From Clostridiaceae bacterium (GTDB lineage Bacteria > Bacillota > Clostridia > Oscillospirales > Acutalibacteraceae), in assembly GCA_016293225.1 (NCBI GenBank), contig JAEDEQ010000004.1, positions 1 through 48,848 on the forward strand: a stretch of DNA of 48,848 nucleotides. Direction: 5' to 3'. Below, piece by piece: positions 24,813 through 35,300 of this stretch. The first letter of the stretch is position 1. The number at the start of each line of letters is the position of its first letter. The translations under genes and the position numbers were made by a program. Below the pieces are notes generated by a model. That model had not been told where the DNA came from. It saw nothing but the letters and a program-made list of their open reading frames with translations, and made no database searches.

Positions 24813-25307
24813 ATGAAAAAGATTGCAATCATCATGGGCAGCGACAGCGACCTTCCGGTTGTTTCAAAAGCTGCGGATACCCTGAAAAGCTTCGGTGTAC
24901 CGTTTGAGGTTCACGTCTTTTCGGCGCACCGCACTCCGGACGAGGTCAGGCTCTTCGCCGAAAAAGCGCGGGAAAACGGTTTCGGCGCCGTCATTGCGGC
25001 AGCCGGCATGGCCGCGCACCTTGCGGGGGCAATAGCTGCAGGCACCACGCTCCCCGTTATCGGAATTCCCATAAAATCAGGCAACCTGGGCGGTATTGAC
25101 GCACTGCTTTCAACTGTACAGATGCCGGGAGGTATTCCCGTTGCAACCGTTGCTGTTGACGGCGCAGTCAATGCCGCTTTGCTTTGCATTGAAATTCTTG
25201 CAGTGACGGACGAAGCTCTCGAAAAAAAGCTTCTTCAAAAGCGCAGGAAGGACGCCGAAAAGGTACTTTTGAAAAACGCAGAAATTGAAAAACAGTTCAA
25301 CAGCTGA
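24813..25307 (+). CDS. purE: N5-carboxyaminoimidazole ribonucleotide mutase (PurE)
   Basis: Carboxylation step of purine synthesis, producing CAIR. The 164-aa protein has IMGSDSDLP, FSAHRTPDE, the AAAGMAAHLAG loop and STVQMPGGIPVATVAV. The last block looks like class I PurE, which uses N5-CAIR made by PurK. No purK lies in this operon, so either purK is elsewhere or the enzyme uses AIR and CO2 directly. GGGAGAC precedes the ATG. It is the first gene after the ZTP riboswitch, 20 bp upstream of purC. Confidence 0.96.
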   Translation: MKKIAIIMGSDSDLPVVSKAADTLKSFGVPFEVHVFSAHRTPDEVRLFAEKARENGFGAVIAAAGMAAHLAGAIAAGTTLPVIGIPIKSGNLGGIDALLSTVQMPGGIPVATVAVDGAVNAALLCIEILAVTDEALEKKLLQKRRKDAEKVLLKNAEIEKQFNS

Positions 25308-25327
25308 ATTAACGGAGGTAACAGGTA

Positions 25328-26038
25328 ATGGAAAAGAAAGCACAGCTTTATGAGGGAAAGGCAAAAAAGGTTTTTGCCACCGAGGATCCCTCGCTTGTCA
25401 TTGTTTCATACAAGGACGACGCAACCGCCCTTGACGGACTCAAAAAGGGTACGATAGCAGGCAAGGGCGTTATCAACAACAAAATGTCGAATTACCTTTG
25501 CCGCCTGCTTGAAAAGCACGGCGTTCCCACCCACTTTGTCAAGGAGCTGAACGACCGCGAAACTCTTGTTAAAAAGGTTTCCATTGTTCCGCTTGAGGTT
25601 ATCATCAGGAACATTTCCGCCGGCTCCTTTGCAAAGCGCTACGGCGTTCCGGAGGGTATTGTTTTTGAAGAGCCGACTATTGAATTCTCATATAAAAACG
25701 ATGAGCTTCACGATCCGCTTATCAATTCCAGCCACGCGCTCGCCCTCTCGCTTGCAACAAAGGCTGAGATTGAAAAAATCAAGGACTACGCTTTCAGGGT
25801 AAATTACGTTCTTAAGGAATACTTCCTTTCCATCGGCGTAAAGCTTGTTGACTTCAAGCTTGAGTTCGGCAGACTTGAGGACGGTACCGTTATCCTTGCA
25901 GACGAGATATCGCCCGATACCTGCCGCTTCTGGGACGCGGAAACAAACGAAAAGCTTGATAAAGACCGCTTCCGCCGCGATATGGGCGGCGTTGAGGACG
26001 CTTACAACGAAATGATGAAAAGAGTTTTCGGCAACTGA
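25328..26038 (+). CDS. purC: SAICAR synthetase (PurC)
   Basis: Phosphoribosylaminoimidazole-succinocarboxamide synthase joins CAIR and aspartate using ATP. The 236-aa single-domain protein has the N-terminal LYEGKAKKVFAT, the ATP-site SYKDDATALDG, VEVIIRN-like LEVIIRNISAGSFAKRYG, and DEISPDTCRFW near the C-terminus. Length is normal. A GGAGGTAACAGGTA region provides the RBS. PurB, which acts next on SAICAR, is not encoded in this window, so the pathway needs a gene from elsewhere. Confidence 0.97.
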   Translation: MEKKAQLYEGKAKKVFATEDPSLVIVSYKDDATALDGLKKGTIAGKGVINNKMSNYLCRLLEKHGVPTHFVKELNDRETLVKKVSIVPLEVIIRNISAGSFAKRYGVPEGIVFEEPTIEFSYKNDELHDPLINSSHALALSLATKAEIEKIKDYAFRVNYVLKEYFLSIGVKLVDFKLEFGRLEDGTVILADEISPDTCRFWDAETNEKLDKDRFRRDMGGVEDAYNEMMKRVFGN

Positions 26039-26053
26039 TTTTGCGGAGGTTAA

Positions 26054-27487
26054 ATGAGCAATTTAAGAGAAGAATGCGGCGTTTTCGGCGTGTATTCGCC
26101 CGAAACGTACGGCATTGCAGACACTGTTTACTACGGACTTTTTGCCCTGCAGCACCGCGGCCAGGAGTCCTGCGGAATTGTTGTGAACGACGACGGCGTT
26201 TTTTCGCCTTATAAGGATACAGGTCTTGTTAACGACGTTTTCACGCCGGAAATTATTGAACGGCTCGGCGAGGGCAGCATTGCGGTCGGCCATGTCCGCT
26301 ACGGCACAACGGGCTCCAACGACCGCAGCAACGCCCAGCCCATTGTTGTTAACCACGTCAAGGGTAAAATGGCGCTCGCCCACAACGGAAACCTTGTCAA
26401 TTCCGGAGAGCTGCGCCGGGAGCTTGAGCTTCAGGGCTCAATCTTCCACACAACGAGCGACACCGAGGTAATTTCATATATCATTACAAAAGAGCGGCTT
26501 ACCGCCCCGTCAATAGAGCAGGCGGTCAACCGCGCAATGGACAAACTCAAAGGAGCCTACTCGCTTGTTGTCATGTCTCCCTCAAAGCTTATTGCCGTGC
26601 GCGACGAGCACGGCTTCCGTCCGCTTTGCTACGGCAAAACAGCCGACGGGCGCTACATCGTTGCCTCGGAAAGCTGCGCGCTTGACGCAGTGGGGGCGCA
26701 GTTTATCCGCGACATCAAGCCCGGAGAGATTGTTGTTTTTGATAAAAACGGCGTGCGCACCATTGAAGACCACTGCAACAAAAAGCCCTGCACGCTCTGC
26801 GTTTTTGAATACATCTACTTTGCCCGCCCCGATTCGATAATCGACGGCTGCTGCGTTCACTCGGCAAGGGTCAGAGCAGGCGCTTTCCTCGCCTTGCAGC
26901 ATCCCGTTCAGGCGGACGTTGTTATCGGCGTTCCGGACTCCGGCCTTGACGCCGCCATCGGCTATTCCAAGCAGTCCGGAATCCCCTACGGCATCGGCTT
27001 CATCAAAAACAAATATATCGGACGGACGTTCATCGCTCCCGGCCAGAAGAACCGCGAGGACAAGGTCAGAATCAAGCTCAATCCCATTCCGGACACGGTC
27101 AGAGGCAAGCGTATTGTTATGATTGACGATTCGATAGTCCGCGGAACAACCAGCGCAAGGATTGTAAAGCTTCTGCGCGAGGCAGGAGCCTCTGAAATCC
27201 ATATGCGCGTTTCCGCTCCGCCGTTCCTCAATCCGTGCTACTACGGAACCGACATCGACTCAAGGGACAACCTCATTGCCTGCAAACATTCGACAGAGGA
27301 GATTGCAGAAATAATCGGCGTTGACTCGCTGGGCTATCTCAGCATTGAAAACGTTAAACAAATTGCAAAGGGCATGAACGGCTGCGGCTACTGCACCGCC
27401 TGCTTTGACGGCGTTTATCCCACAAAGATTCCGCAGACGCCGCTCAAGAACCGCTTTGAAACCAAAATATCCGAAAACAAGGAGTAA
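26054..27487 (+). CDS. purF: Amidophosphoribosyltransferase (PurF)
   Basis: Catalyses the committed step, PRPP plus glutamine to phosphoribosylamine. The 477-aa protein has a seven-residue propeptide before the catalytic Cys8 (REECGVFGVY), a glutaminase domain including HVRYGTTGSNDRSNAQP, and the phosphoribosyltransferase loop RIVMIDDSIVRGTTS. Cys in KPCTLCVFEYIYFARPDS and in GCGYCTACF suggest the oxygen-labile 4Fe-4S cluster of Bacillus-type PurF. It follows purC by 15 bp with a GGAGG site. Feedback by purine nucleotides is expected from the family, in addition to riboswitch control. Confidence 0.97.
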   Translation: MSNLREECGVFGVYSPETYGIADTVYYGLFALQHRGQESCGIVVNDDGVFSPYKDTGLVNDVFTPEIIERLGEGSIAVGHVRYGTTGSNDRSNAQPIVVNHVKGKMALAHNGNLVNSGELRRELELQGSIFHTTSDTEVISYIITKERLTAPSIEQAVNRAMDKLKGAYSLVVMSPSKLIAVRDEHGFRPLCYGKTADGRYIVASESCALDAVGAQFIRDIKPGEIVVFDKNGVRTIEDHCNKKPCTLCVFEYIYFARPDSIIDGCCVHSARVRAGAFLALQHPVQADVVIGVPDSGLDAAIGYSKQSGIPYGIGFIKNKYIGRTFIAPGQKNREDKVRIKLNPIPDTVRGKRIVMIDDSIVRGTTSARIVKLLREAGASEIHMRVSAPPFLNPCYYGTDIDSRDNLIACKHSTEEIAEIIGVDSLGYLSIENVKQIAKGMNGCGYCTACFDGVYPTKIPQTPLKNRFETKISENKE

Positions 27488-27491
27488 GAAT

Positions 27492-28532
27492 ATGGAGAAC
27501 TCACAATCAAAGTCTTATGCCGCCGCCGGCGTTGACATAACCGCCGGCTACAAAGCGGTCGAGCTTATGAAAAGCCATATTGCAAGAACCGCCACCCGGG
27601 GCGTCTGCTCCGACGTGGGCGGCTTCGGCGGCCTTTTTGAGCTTGACACAAAGGGAATGGAGAACCCCGTCCTCGTTTCCGGAACGGACGGAGTCGGAAC
27701 AAAGCTCAAGCTCGCCTTCCTCACGGACAGGCACGGCACCGTCGGAATCGACTGCGTTGCAATGTGCGTCAACGACATCATCTGCTGCGGAGCAAGACCG
27801 CTGTTTTTCCTTGATTACATTGCCTGCGGAAAGAACGAGCCGGAAAAGATTGCCCAAATCGTCTCCGGCGTTGCCGAGGGCTGCGTTCAGAGCGGCGCCG
27901 CGCTGATAGGCGGCGAAACGGCGGAAATGCCCGGCTTCTATCCCGAAAACGAATACGACCTTGCAGGCTTTTGCGTCGGCATTGTCGATAAGAAAAAAAT
28001 TCCGGACAGCAAAACAATGACCGAGGGCGACGTTGTTATTGCCCTGCCCTCAAGCGGAGTTCATTCAAACGGCTTTTCGCTTGTCAGAAAGGTTTTTGAC
28101 GTTGAAAACTGCGACCTTTGCGCGCCGAGAGCAGAGCTTGGCAACGTTTCGCTTGCAGACGCGCTCCTCGCTCCGACAAAGATCTATGTAAAGCCCCTGC
28201 TTGCCCTTTTTGAAAAGGTGAGGGTCAAGGGCGTTTCGCACATTACGGGCGGCGGCTTTTACGAGAATATTCCGAGAAGCATTCCCGACGGACTCGGCGC
28301 AGAGATAAAAAAGGAAAGCCTGCGCCCCCTGCCCATCTTTGACCTGATTGCAAAAGTGGGCTCAATTCCCGAACGCGATATGTTCAACACGTTCAACATG
28401 GGCGTAGGCATGAGCATTGTTGTTGCAAAGGAGGACGCCGAAGCCGCCCTTTCCGTCCTCAGGGAAAACAACGAGGACGCATATATAATGGGAAGAATTA
28501 TAAAATCCGAAGAAAAGGTGACTTTCATATGA
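27492..28532 (+). CDS. purM: AIR synthetase (PurM)
   Basis: Phosphoribosylformylglycinamidine cyclo-ligase closes the imidazole ring with ATP. The start at 27492 has AAGGAG 7 nt upstream; an in-frame extension would run into purF. The 346-aa protein shows SYAAAGVDITAG, the GFGGLFEL loop, VSGTDGVGTKLKLAF, GGETAEMPGFY and HITGGGFYENIPR, all typical of PurM. It lies 4 bp after purF, and its stop overlaps the purN start by 4 bp, so translation of the three is linked. Confidence 0.97.
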   Translation: MENSQSKSYAAAGVDITAGYKAVELMKSHIARTATRGVCSDVGGFGGLFELDTKGMENPVLVSGTDGVGTKLKLAFLTDRHGTVGIDCVAMCVNDIICCGARPLFFLDYIACGKNEPEKIAQIVSGVAEGCVQSGAALIGGETAEMPGFYPENEYDLAGFCVGIVDKKKIPDSKTMTEGDVVIALPSSGVHSNGFSLVRKVFDVENCDLCAPRAELGNVSLADALLAPTKIYVKPLLALFEKVRVKGVSHITGGGFYENIPRSIPDGLGAEIKKESLRPLPIFDLIAKVGSIPERDMFNTFNMGVGMSIVVAKEDAEAALSVLRENNEDAYIMGRIIKSEEKVTFI

Positions 28533-29128
28533 ACAAAGCGGCCATTGCCGTCCTGGTTTCCGGCGGCGGAACAAATCTTCAGGCCCTTATTGACGCGCAG
28601 AACAGCGGCATAATCAAAAGCGGCGAAATTAAGCTTGTTGTTTCAAGCTGCGCGGACGCTTTCGCCCTCAAAAGGGCCGAAAAGGCAGGAATCAAATGCT
28701 CTGTCTGCGAGCGCGGCAAACTTACAAAAGCCGAATTTGAAAACGCCATACTCAAAAGCCTTTATGAGAACGAAATTGACATAATTGTTCTTGCGGGCTT
28801 CATGTGCATACTAAGCGAAGACTTTGTCCGGCGCTTTCCGCAGCGCATCATAAACGTTCACCCGTCGCTCATTCCGTCCTTTTGCGGAAAGGGCTTTTAC
28901 GGTTTAAAGGTTCATGAGGCCGCCCTTGCCTACGGCGTTAAAGTGACGGGCGCCACGGTTCATTTCGTCAACGAAATTCCCGACGGCGGCAGGATAATAA
29001 TGCAAAAGGCAGTTGAAATCAACGAAAACGATACACCCGAAACACTCCAGAAAAGAGTGATGGAAAACGCCGAATGGAAAATTCTTCCCCTTTCGGTTGA
29101 AAAAGTCTGCAAGGAGATAATAAAATGA
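28529..29128 (+). CDS. purN: GAR transformylase, folate-dependent (PurN)
   Basis: Formylates glycinamide ribonucleotide with 10-formyl-THF. The 199-aa protein has LVSGGGTNLQALID near the N-terminus, the catalytic Asn-His pair in INVHPSLIPSF and the Asp-containing TVHFVNEIPDGG. Its cofactor is supplied by Fhs encoded downstream. The start overlaps the purM stop by 4 bp, and its own stop overlaps the purO start. A Cys-rich stretch (KCSVCERGKL) is a little unusual but does not touch the active-site motifs. Confidence 0.96.
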   Translation: MNKAAIAVLVSGGGTNLQALIDAQNSGIIKSGEIKLVVSSCADAFALKRAEKAGIKCSVCERGKLTKAEFENAILKSLYENEIDIIVLAGFMCILSEDFVRRFPQRIINVHPSLIPSFCGKGFYGLKVHEAALAYGVKVTGATVHFVNEIPDGGRIIMQKAVEINENDTPETLQKRVMENAEWKILPLSVEKVCKEIIK

Positions 29129-29841
29129 ATGTTTACAAAACAGATAGCATCGGCGCTCTTTTAAAGCCCAACGACTATGCCGGACGCGGAATCGTCATCG
29201 GAACCTCTCCGGACGGCAAAAACGCCGTCTGCGCCTATTTCATAATGGGCAGAAGCGCAAACAGCCGCAACCGCGTTTTTGCGCTGGAAAACGGAGTTCT
29301 CAGAACCGAGCCGTTCGATTCTTCAAAGGTTCAGGATCCCTCGCTCATTATCTATAACGCCGTCCGCAAAAACAAAAACACGCTTGTTGCAACAAACGGC
29401 GACCAGACCGACACCGTAATTTCCCTCATGAACGAGGGCAAAAGCTTTAAAGAGGCGCTTGAAACCCGAAAGTTTGAGCCGGACGCGCCGAACTTCACTC
29501 CGAGAATCAGCGGAATTCTGTACTTTGAAAACGGCTTCAGATATGAAATGAGCATTCTCAAAAGCATTGACGAAAACGGCACGGACTGCTGCAGAAATAC
29601 CTTCTCCTATCCGTCAAAGCCCGGTCTCGGCCATTTTATCCACACATACATCGGAAACGGAGAGCCGCTTCCAACCTTTTGCGGCGAACCCGAGCGAATT
29701 TATACATCGGACGATATTGACGCATTCACGGCAGAGCTTTGGGAAAACCTCAACGAGGACAACAAAATCTCGCTTTACGTCAGGTATACCGACATTGAAA
29801 GCGGAAATTACACCGACAGGCTAATAAATAAAAACAACTGA
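29125..29841 (+). CDS. purO: IMP cyclohydrolase (PurO, archaeal type)
   Basis: Closes FAICAR to IMP, the last step of the pathway. The 238-aa protein belongs to the stand-alone IMP cyclohydrolase family first known from archaea, recognised by LKPNDYAGRGIVIGTSPDG, MGRSANSRNRVF and VATNGDQTDTV. It replaces the N-terminal cyclohydrolase domain of the usual bifunctional PurH. Its neighbour at 29853 encodes only the transformylase half, so the two together do the job of PurH. It overlaps purN by 4 bp. Confidence 0.92.
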   Translation: MNVYKTDSIGALLKPNDYAGRGIVIGTSPDGKNAVCAYFIMGRSANSRNRVFALENGVLRTEPFDSSKVQDPSLIIYNAVRKNKNTLVATNGDQTDTVISLMNEGKSFKEALETRKFEPDAPNFTPRISGILYFENGFRYEMSILKSIDENGTDCCRNTFSYPSKPGLGHFIHTYIGNGEPLPTFCGEPERIYTSDDIDAFTAELWENLNEDNKISLYVRYTDIESGNYTDRLINKNN

Positions 29842-29852
29842 GGGTGAAAAAA

Positions 29853-31037
29853 ATGAAAGAATTTGAACTCAAATACGGCTGCAATCCAAATCAAAAGCCC
29901 GCAAAAATCTTCATGGCGGACAACAGAGATCTTCCGCTCAAAATACTCGGCGGCAGACCCGGCTTTATCAATTTCCTTGACGCACTCAATTCCTGGCAGC
30001 TTGTTAAGGAGCTTAAGGAAGCGCTGAAGCTTCCTGCCGCGGCGTCGTTCAAGCACGTCAGCCCGACAAGCGCCGCAGTAGGCCTTCCGCTTTCAGGCAA
30101 GCTCAAAAAGGCCTGCTTTGTTGACGATATTGAAGATCTTGAATCTTCTCCCCTTGCCTGCGCCTATGCAAGAGCAAGAGGAACCGACAGATTGTGCTCC
30201 TTCGGCGACTGGGTCGCGCTCTCCGATGTCTGCGACAAAAAAACCGCCGAGCTTATAAAGCGCGAGGTCTCCGACGGAGTCATCGCTACCGGCTATACCG
30301 ACGAGGCGCTTGAAATACTCAAATCAAAGCGCAAAGGCACCTACAACATTGTTGAAATTGACCCCTCCTATGTTCCCGACCCGATTGAACACAAGCAGGT
30401 TTTCGGAATCACCTTTGAACAGGGACGGAACAATTTTAAAATTGACGAAAAGCTCCTTGAAAACATCGTGACGGAGAACAAGCTGCTCCCCGAGAGCGCA
30501 AAGCGCGATCTCATCATCTCGCTCATCACGCTGAAATACACGCAGTCAAATTCGGTCTGCTTCGCCTTTGACGGACAGGCCATCGGAGTCGGCGCAGGTC
30601 AGCAGTCAAGGGTCCACTGCACCCGTCTTGCAGGCTCCAAGGCCGACACATGGTTTTTGCGCCAGTATGACAAGGTTCTTACTCTCCCGTTCAAGGACAG
30701 CCTCAAGCGCCCCGAGCGCGACAACATTATTGACGGCTACATCAACAGGAACGAGGAGGACGTTTGCGCCGACGGCAACTGGCAGAAGTATTTCACCTCC
30801 AGGCCCGAACCCCTCACCGATGAGGAAATCAAAGCATATCTTTCCTCAATAAGCGGCGTTTCGCTCGGCTCGGACGCATTCTTCCCCTTTGCCGATAACA
30901 TTGAGCGCGCAAGGCGCAGCGGCGTTTCATATATTGCAGAACCCGGCGGCTCAATCCGCGACGACGCAGTCATTGACTGCTGCAACAAATACGGCATTGT
31001 AATGGCATTTACAAAAATGAGGCTTTTCCATCACTGA
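29853..31037 (+). CDS. purH: AICAR transformylase, stand-alone (PurH C-terminal domain)
   Basis: Formylates AICAR to FAICAR with 10-formyl-THF; AICAR (ZMP) is the precursor of the riboswitch ligand ZTP. The 394-aa protein begins with FELKYGCNPNQKPA, a motif found at the start of the transformylase domain of PurH, and continues through SFKHVSPTSAAVG, QSNSVCFAFDGQAIGVGAGQ and GGSIRDD. The cyclohydrolase domain (about 200 aa) is absent and is supplied by PurO. ATG at 29853 is preferred over GTG at 29844 because GAGGGTG lies 6 nt before the ATG. Confidence 0.94.
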   Translation: MKEFELKYGCNPNQKPAKIFMADNRDLPLKILGGRPGFINFLDALNSWQLVKELKEALKLPAAASFKHVSPTSAAVGLPLSGKLKKACFVDDIEDLESSPLACAYARARGTDRLCSFGDWVALSDVCDKKTAELIKREVSDGVIATGYTDEALEILKSKRKGTYNIVEIDPSYVPDPIEHKQVFGITFEQGRNNFKIDEKLLENIVTENKLLPESAKRDLIISLITLKYTQSNSVCFAFDGQAIGVGAGQQSRVHCTRLAGSKADTWFLRQYDKVLTLPFKDSLKRPERDNIIDGYINRNEEDVCADGNWQKYFTSRPEPLTDEEIKAYLSSISGVSLGSDAFFPFADNIERARRSGVSYIAEPGGSIRDDAVIDCCNKYGIVMAFTKMRLFHH

Positions 31038-31053
31038 TAAAAGGAGATCCGAT

Positions 31054-32325
31054 ATGAAAGTTATGGTAATCGGCGGCGGCGGACGGGAGCACGCCATTAT
31101 TAAAAAGCTGAAAGAGAACAAAAGCATAACCGAAATTTTTGCCCTGCCCGGAAACGGCGGAATTGCCGCAGACGCCCTCTGCGTTGACATCGGCGCAAAG
31201 GACATTGAAAAGCAGGTTGAGTTTGCGGCAGCAAACAAGATTGACTATGCCGTTGTGGCTCCGGACGATCCGCTTGTTCTCGGCGCGGTCGATGAGCTTC
31301 AAAAGGCCGGTATCCCCTGCTTCGGCCCGGAAAAAAAGGCGGCTGTTATCGAGGGCAGCAAGGTCTTTTCAAAGCGCCTTATGAAAAAATACTCCATACC
31401 CACCGCAGAATACGAGGTGTTTGAAAACACCCGGGACGCTCTTGACTACCTTGACCGCGCCGCAATGCCGGCAGTTATAAAGGCGGACGGCCTTGCGCTC
31501 GGAAAGGGCGTTATCATTGCACAGACCAAAGAGGAAGCAAAAGCTGCCGTTACTTCAATGATGGAGGACAAAATATTCGGCGAAAGCGGCTCAAGAGTGG
31601 TTATTGAAGAATACCTCACCGGCCCGGAGGTCTCCGTGCTCACGTTCACCGACGGCAAAACGATTGTTCCCATGGTGTCCTCAATGGATCACAAGCGCGC
31701 CCTTGACGGCGACAAAGGACTCAACACCGGCGGAATGGGCACCGTTGCCCCGAACCCGTATTACACCGAGGAAATTGCAAAGGAATGCATGGAAAAAATC
31801 TTCCTGCCGACGGTGCGCGCAATGAACGCGGAGGGACGCACCTTCAAAGGCTGCCTGTACTTCGGTCTGATGCTGACAAAGGACGGCCCCAAGGTCATTG
31901 AATATAACTGCCGCTTCGGCGACCCGGAAACGCAGGTGGTGCTTCCGTTGCTTGAAAGCGACCTTTTCACCGTTATGCAGGCGGTTACCAACGGAACGCT
32001 TGATAAGACCGACGTCAGATTCAAAAACGGGTGCGCCGCCTGCGTCATCATGGCCTCGGACGGCTATCCGCAAAAATATCAAAGCGGCTTTGAGCTTCAT
32101 ATTGACGAAAGCGTAAAAGACAGCGTTTTCATTGCCGGCGCAAAAAGGGAAAACGGCGTGCTTAAAACCGCGGGAGGCCGCGTTCTCGGCGTTACCGCAA
32201 CGGCGGACACACTCAAAAAAGCGTTAGACAGCGCCTATGAAAAGGTTAACCATGTCCACTTTGAAAACGCCTTCTGGCGTAAGGATATCGGCGCAAAAGC
32301 GCTTTGCAAAGCGGAGGAAAACTGA
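31054..32325 (+). CDS. purD: GAR synthetase (PurD)
   Basis: Phosphoribosylamine-glycine ligase, the second step of the pathway. The 423-aa ATP-grasp protein opens MKVMVIGGGGREHAI, has the PAVIKADGLALGKGV ATP-grasp block, and the metal-binding EYNCRFGDPETQV segment. Length is normal. An AAGGAGAT site precedes the ATG, 16 bp after purH. Its TGA is immediately followed by the purL ATG, so purD and purL are likely coupled in translation. Confidence 0.97.
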   Translation: MKVMVIGGGGREHAIIKKLKENKSITEIFALPGNGGIAADALCVDIGAKDIEKQVEFAAANKIDYAVVAPDDPLVLGAVDELQKAGIPCFGPEKKAAVIEGSKVFSKRLMKKYSIPTAEYEVFENTRDALDYLDRAAMPAVIKADGLALGKGVIIAQTKEEAKAAVTSMMEDKIFGESGSRVVIEEYLTGPEVSVLTFTDGKTIVPMVSSMDHKRALDGDKGLNTGGMGTVAPNPYYTEEIAKECMEKIFLPTVRAMNAEGRTFKGCLYFGLMLTKDGPKVIEYNCRFGDPETQVVLPLLESDLFTVMQAVTNGTLDKTDVRFKNGCAACVIMASDGYPQKYQSGFELHIDESVKDSVFIAGAKRENGVLKTAGGRVLGVTATADTLKKALDSAYEKVNHVHFENAFWRKDIGAKALCKAEEN

Positions 32326-35300
32326 ATGGTATACAGAATTTACACCGAAAAAAAGAAAGAGCTTGCCGCCGAGGCAAAGGCTCTGCTTGCGGACATCGGC
32401 TCTCTTTTGCAGATAAAAGGCGTTACGGACGTCCGCGTTATAAACCGCTACGACGCGGAAAACATTACAAAAGAGCTTTTTGATTATGCGGTCAGGACTG
32501 TTTTTTCCGAGCCGCAGCTCGATATCACCTTTGAAGAGCTTGAAAACGACGGCGCGTCCGTTTTTGCCGTGGAGTATCTGCCCGGTCAATTTGACCAGCG
32601 CGCGGACTCGGCCGCCCAGTGCATTCAGCTCATTTCTCAAAGCGAGCGTCCCCTCATCCGCACCGCAAAGGTGTATTTGCTTTACGGCAACGTTTCAGCA
32701 AAGGAGCTTGAGGAAATCAAAAAATACGTCATCAACCCCGTTGAAGCGCGCGAGGCTCAGCTCAAAAAGCCGCAGACCCTCGCCTTGAAGTATGATATTC
32801 CGACAACGGTTAAAACGCTTTACGGTTTCACAAGCCTTGACGAAAAGGGACTTTGCAGTTTTGTTGAAAAATACTCCCTTGCAATGGATACAGACGACAT
32901 AAAGTTCTGTCAGGATTATTTCAAATACGAGCAGCGCGACCCGACAATGACCGAAATCAGAATGATAGACACCTATTGGTCAGATCACTGCCGCCACACA
33001 ACTTTTCTCACTCACATTGACGCGGTTAAGTTTGAGGACGAGCTTTTGCAAAACGCCTATGACGATTATATTGCAATAAGAAAGCAGCTCGGCAGAACCA
33101 AGCCCGTCTGCCTTATGGATCTTGCAACCGTTGCGGTGAAATATCTCAGCTCAAAGGGCAAGCTTTCAAAGCTTGACGAATCGGAGGAGATCAACGCCTG
33201 CACCGTCAAAATCAAGGTTGACGCCGACGGAAAGGACGAGGACTGGCTGCTCCTTTTCAAAAACGAGACTCACAACCACCCGACAGAGATTGAGCCTTTC
33301 GGCGGAGCCGCAACCTGCATCGGCGGCGCAATACGCGATCCTCTTTCGGGCAGAGCTTATGTATACGGCGCAATGCGCGTTACCGGCGCGGCAGATCCGC
33401 TTAAAAAGGTCAGCGAAACGCTGCCCGGAAAGCTCCCCCAGCGCAAGATTGTTACCACCGCCGCAGACGGCTATTCGTCCTACGGCAACCAGATCGGTCT
33501 TGCAACGGGCATAGTTGACGAGATTTATCACGAGGGCTATGCGGCAAAGCGCATGGAAATCGGCGCAGTCATTGCCGCGGCTCCGGCCGAAAACGTCAGA
33601 CGCGAAAAGCCCGAGAGCGGCGACATTGTTATTCTCCTCGGCGGAAGCACGGGCAGAGACGGCTGCGGCGGCGCCACCGGTTCTTCAAAATCGCACACGC
33701 TCAAATCGCTCGAAACCTGCGGCGCTGAGGTTCAAAAAGGCAACGCGCCCGAGGAAAGGAAGCTTCAGCGCCTTTTCAGGAACAGCGAAGCGTGCCGAAT
33801 GATAAAGCGCTGCAACGACTTCGGCGCAGGCGGCGTTTCGGTTGCCATCGGCGAGCTTGCCGACGGGCTTGAAATTGACCTCAACGCCGTCCCGAAAAAA
33901 TATGACGGACTTGACGGAACGGAGCTTGCAATAAGCGAATCGCAGGAAAGAATGGCCGTTGTTGTTGAAAAGGAAAACGTTGACCGCTTCCTTGCCCTTG
34001 CGAACAGCGAGAATCTTCAGGCTGTTCCCGTTGCGGTTGTGAAAGAGGAGCCGCGCCTTGTAATGAACTGGAACGGCAAAGCGATTGTTGATATCAGCCG
34101 CAAATTCCTCAACTCAAACGGCGCCCAAAAGCACGTCACCGCAATTACAGAAAAGCTTCAAAGCTATAAAAAAACGGTAACGGGCGGTTTTTGCGAAAAT
34201 TATCTTTCCCTTGCCGCGGACCTCAATGTCTGCTCAAAGCGCGGCCTTGCGGAGCAGTTTGACTCCACCATCGGCGCGGGAACGGTACTCATGCCGTTCG
34301 GCGGAAGAAGGCAGCTTACGCCCGTTCAGGCGATGGTTCAAAAGGTCTCCGCCGAAAAAAAGCACACCGACACCTGCTCGCTCATGGCGTGGGGCTTCAA
34401 CCCGTTCATCACGGAGAAAAGCCCGTACCACGGCGCCTATCTTGCGGTTGTTGAATCGGTTTCAAAGCTCATTGCAACCGGCGCAGAATTTGAAGACGTG
34501 TATCTGACCTTCCAGGAATACTTTGAGCGCCTCGGCAAGGAGCCGAAACGCTGGGGCAAGCCGCTTGCCGCTCTGCTCGGCGCCCTCAAGGCGCAGACCG
34601 AGCTTCAGATTGCCGCAATCGGAGGCAAGGACTCCATGAGCGGCACGTTTGAAAACCTTGACGTTCCTCCGACTCTCGTCTCGTTCGCAGTAACAACCGA
34701 CAAAACCGAAAACATTGTTCCAAACGAATTCAAAAAAAGCGGAAACAAGGTTTTCCTCATCTCACCCGAGTATGACGAAAACGAGCTTCCGAAAACCGAA
34801 TCGCTGCTTGCCGCGTTTGCGCGCGTAACAAAGCTGCTGAGGAGCAAAAAGGCCGTGTCCTGCTATACCCCGACTTACGGCGGTATTGCGGAGGCGGTGA
34901 TGAAAATGTGCTTCGGAAATTCGCTCGGCTTTGAATATAACGAAAAGCTTTCAGTCGCAGACATTTTCGGCTATAGCTACGGCAGCTTCCTTGTTGAAAC
35001 AAAGGAGGACATTGAAAACGCCCTCTTTATCGGCACGGTGACCGACAAAAAGGCTGTTTCCTTTAAAGACGAAAGTCTGAGCCTTGAAAGGCTTCTCGGC
35101 GAATATGAAAACAAGCTTGAAAAGGTTTTCCGCTGCAACATTGAGACGGATGAAAGCGTTCCGGCAAAAACCTTTTCATATCAGACGGAAAAGCGCCCGT
35201 CTCCGGCAATTAAAATTGCAAAGCCGCGCGTTCTCATTCCGGTCTTTCCCGGAACAAACTGCGAGTATGACAGCGCAAGAGCCATGCGCGACGCAGGAGC

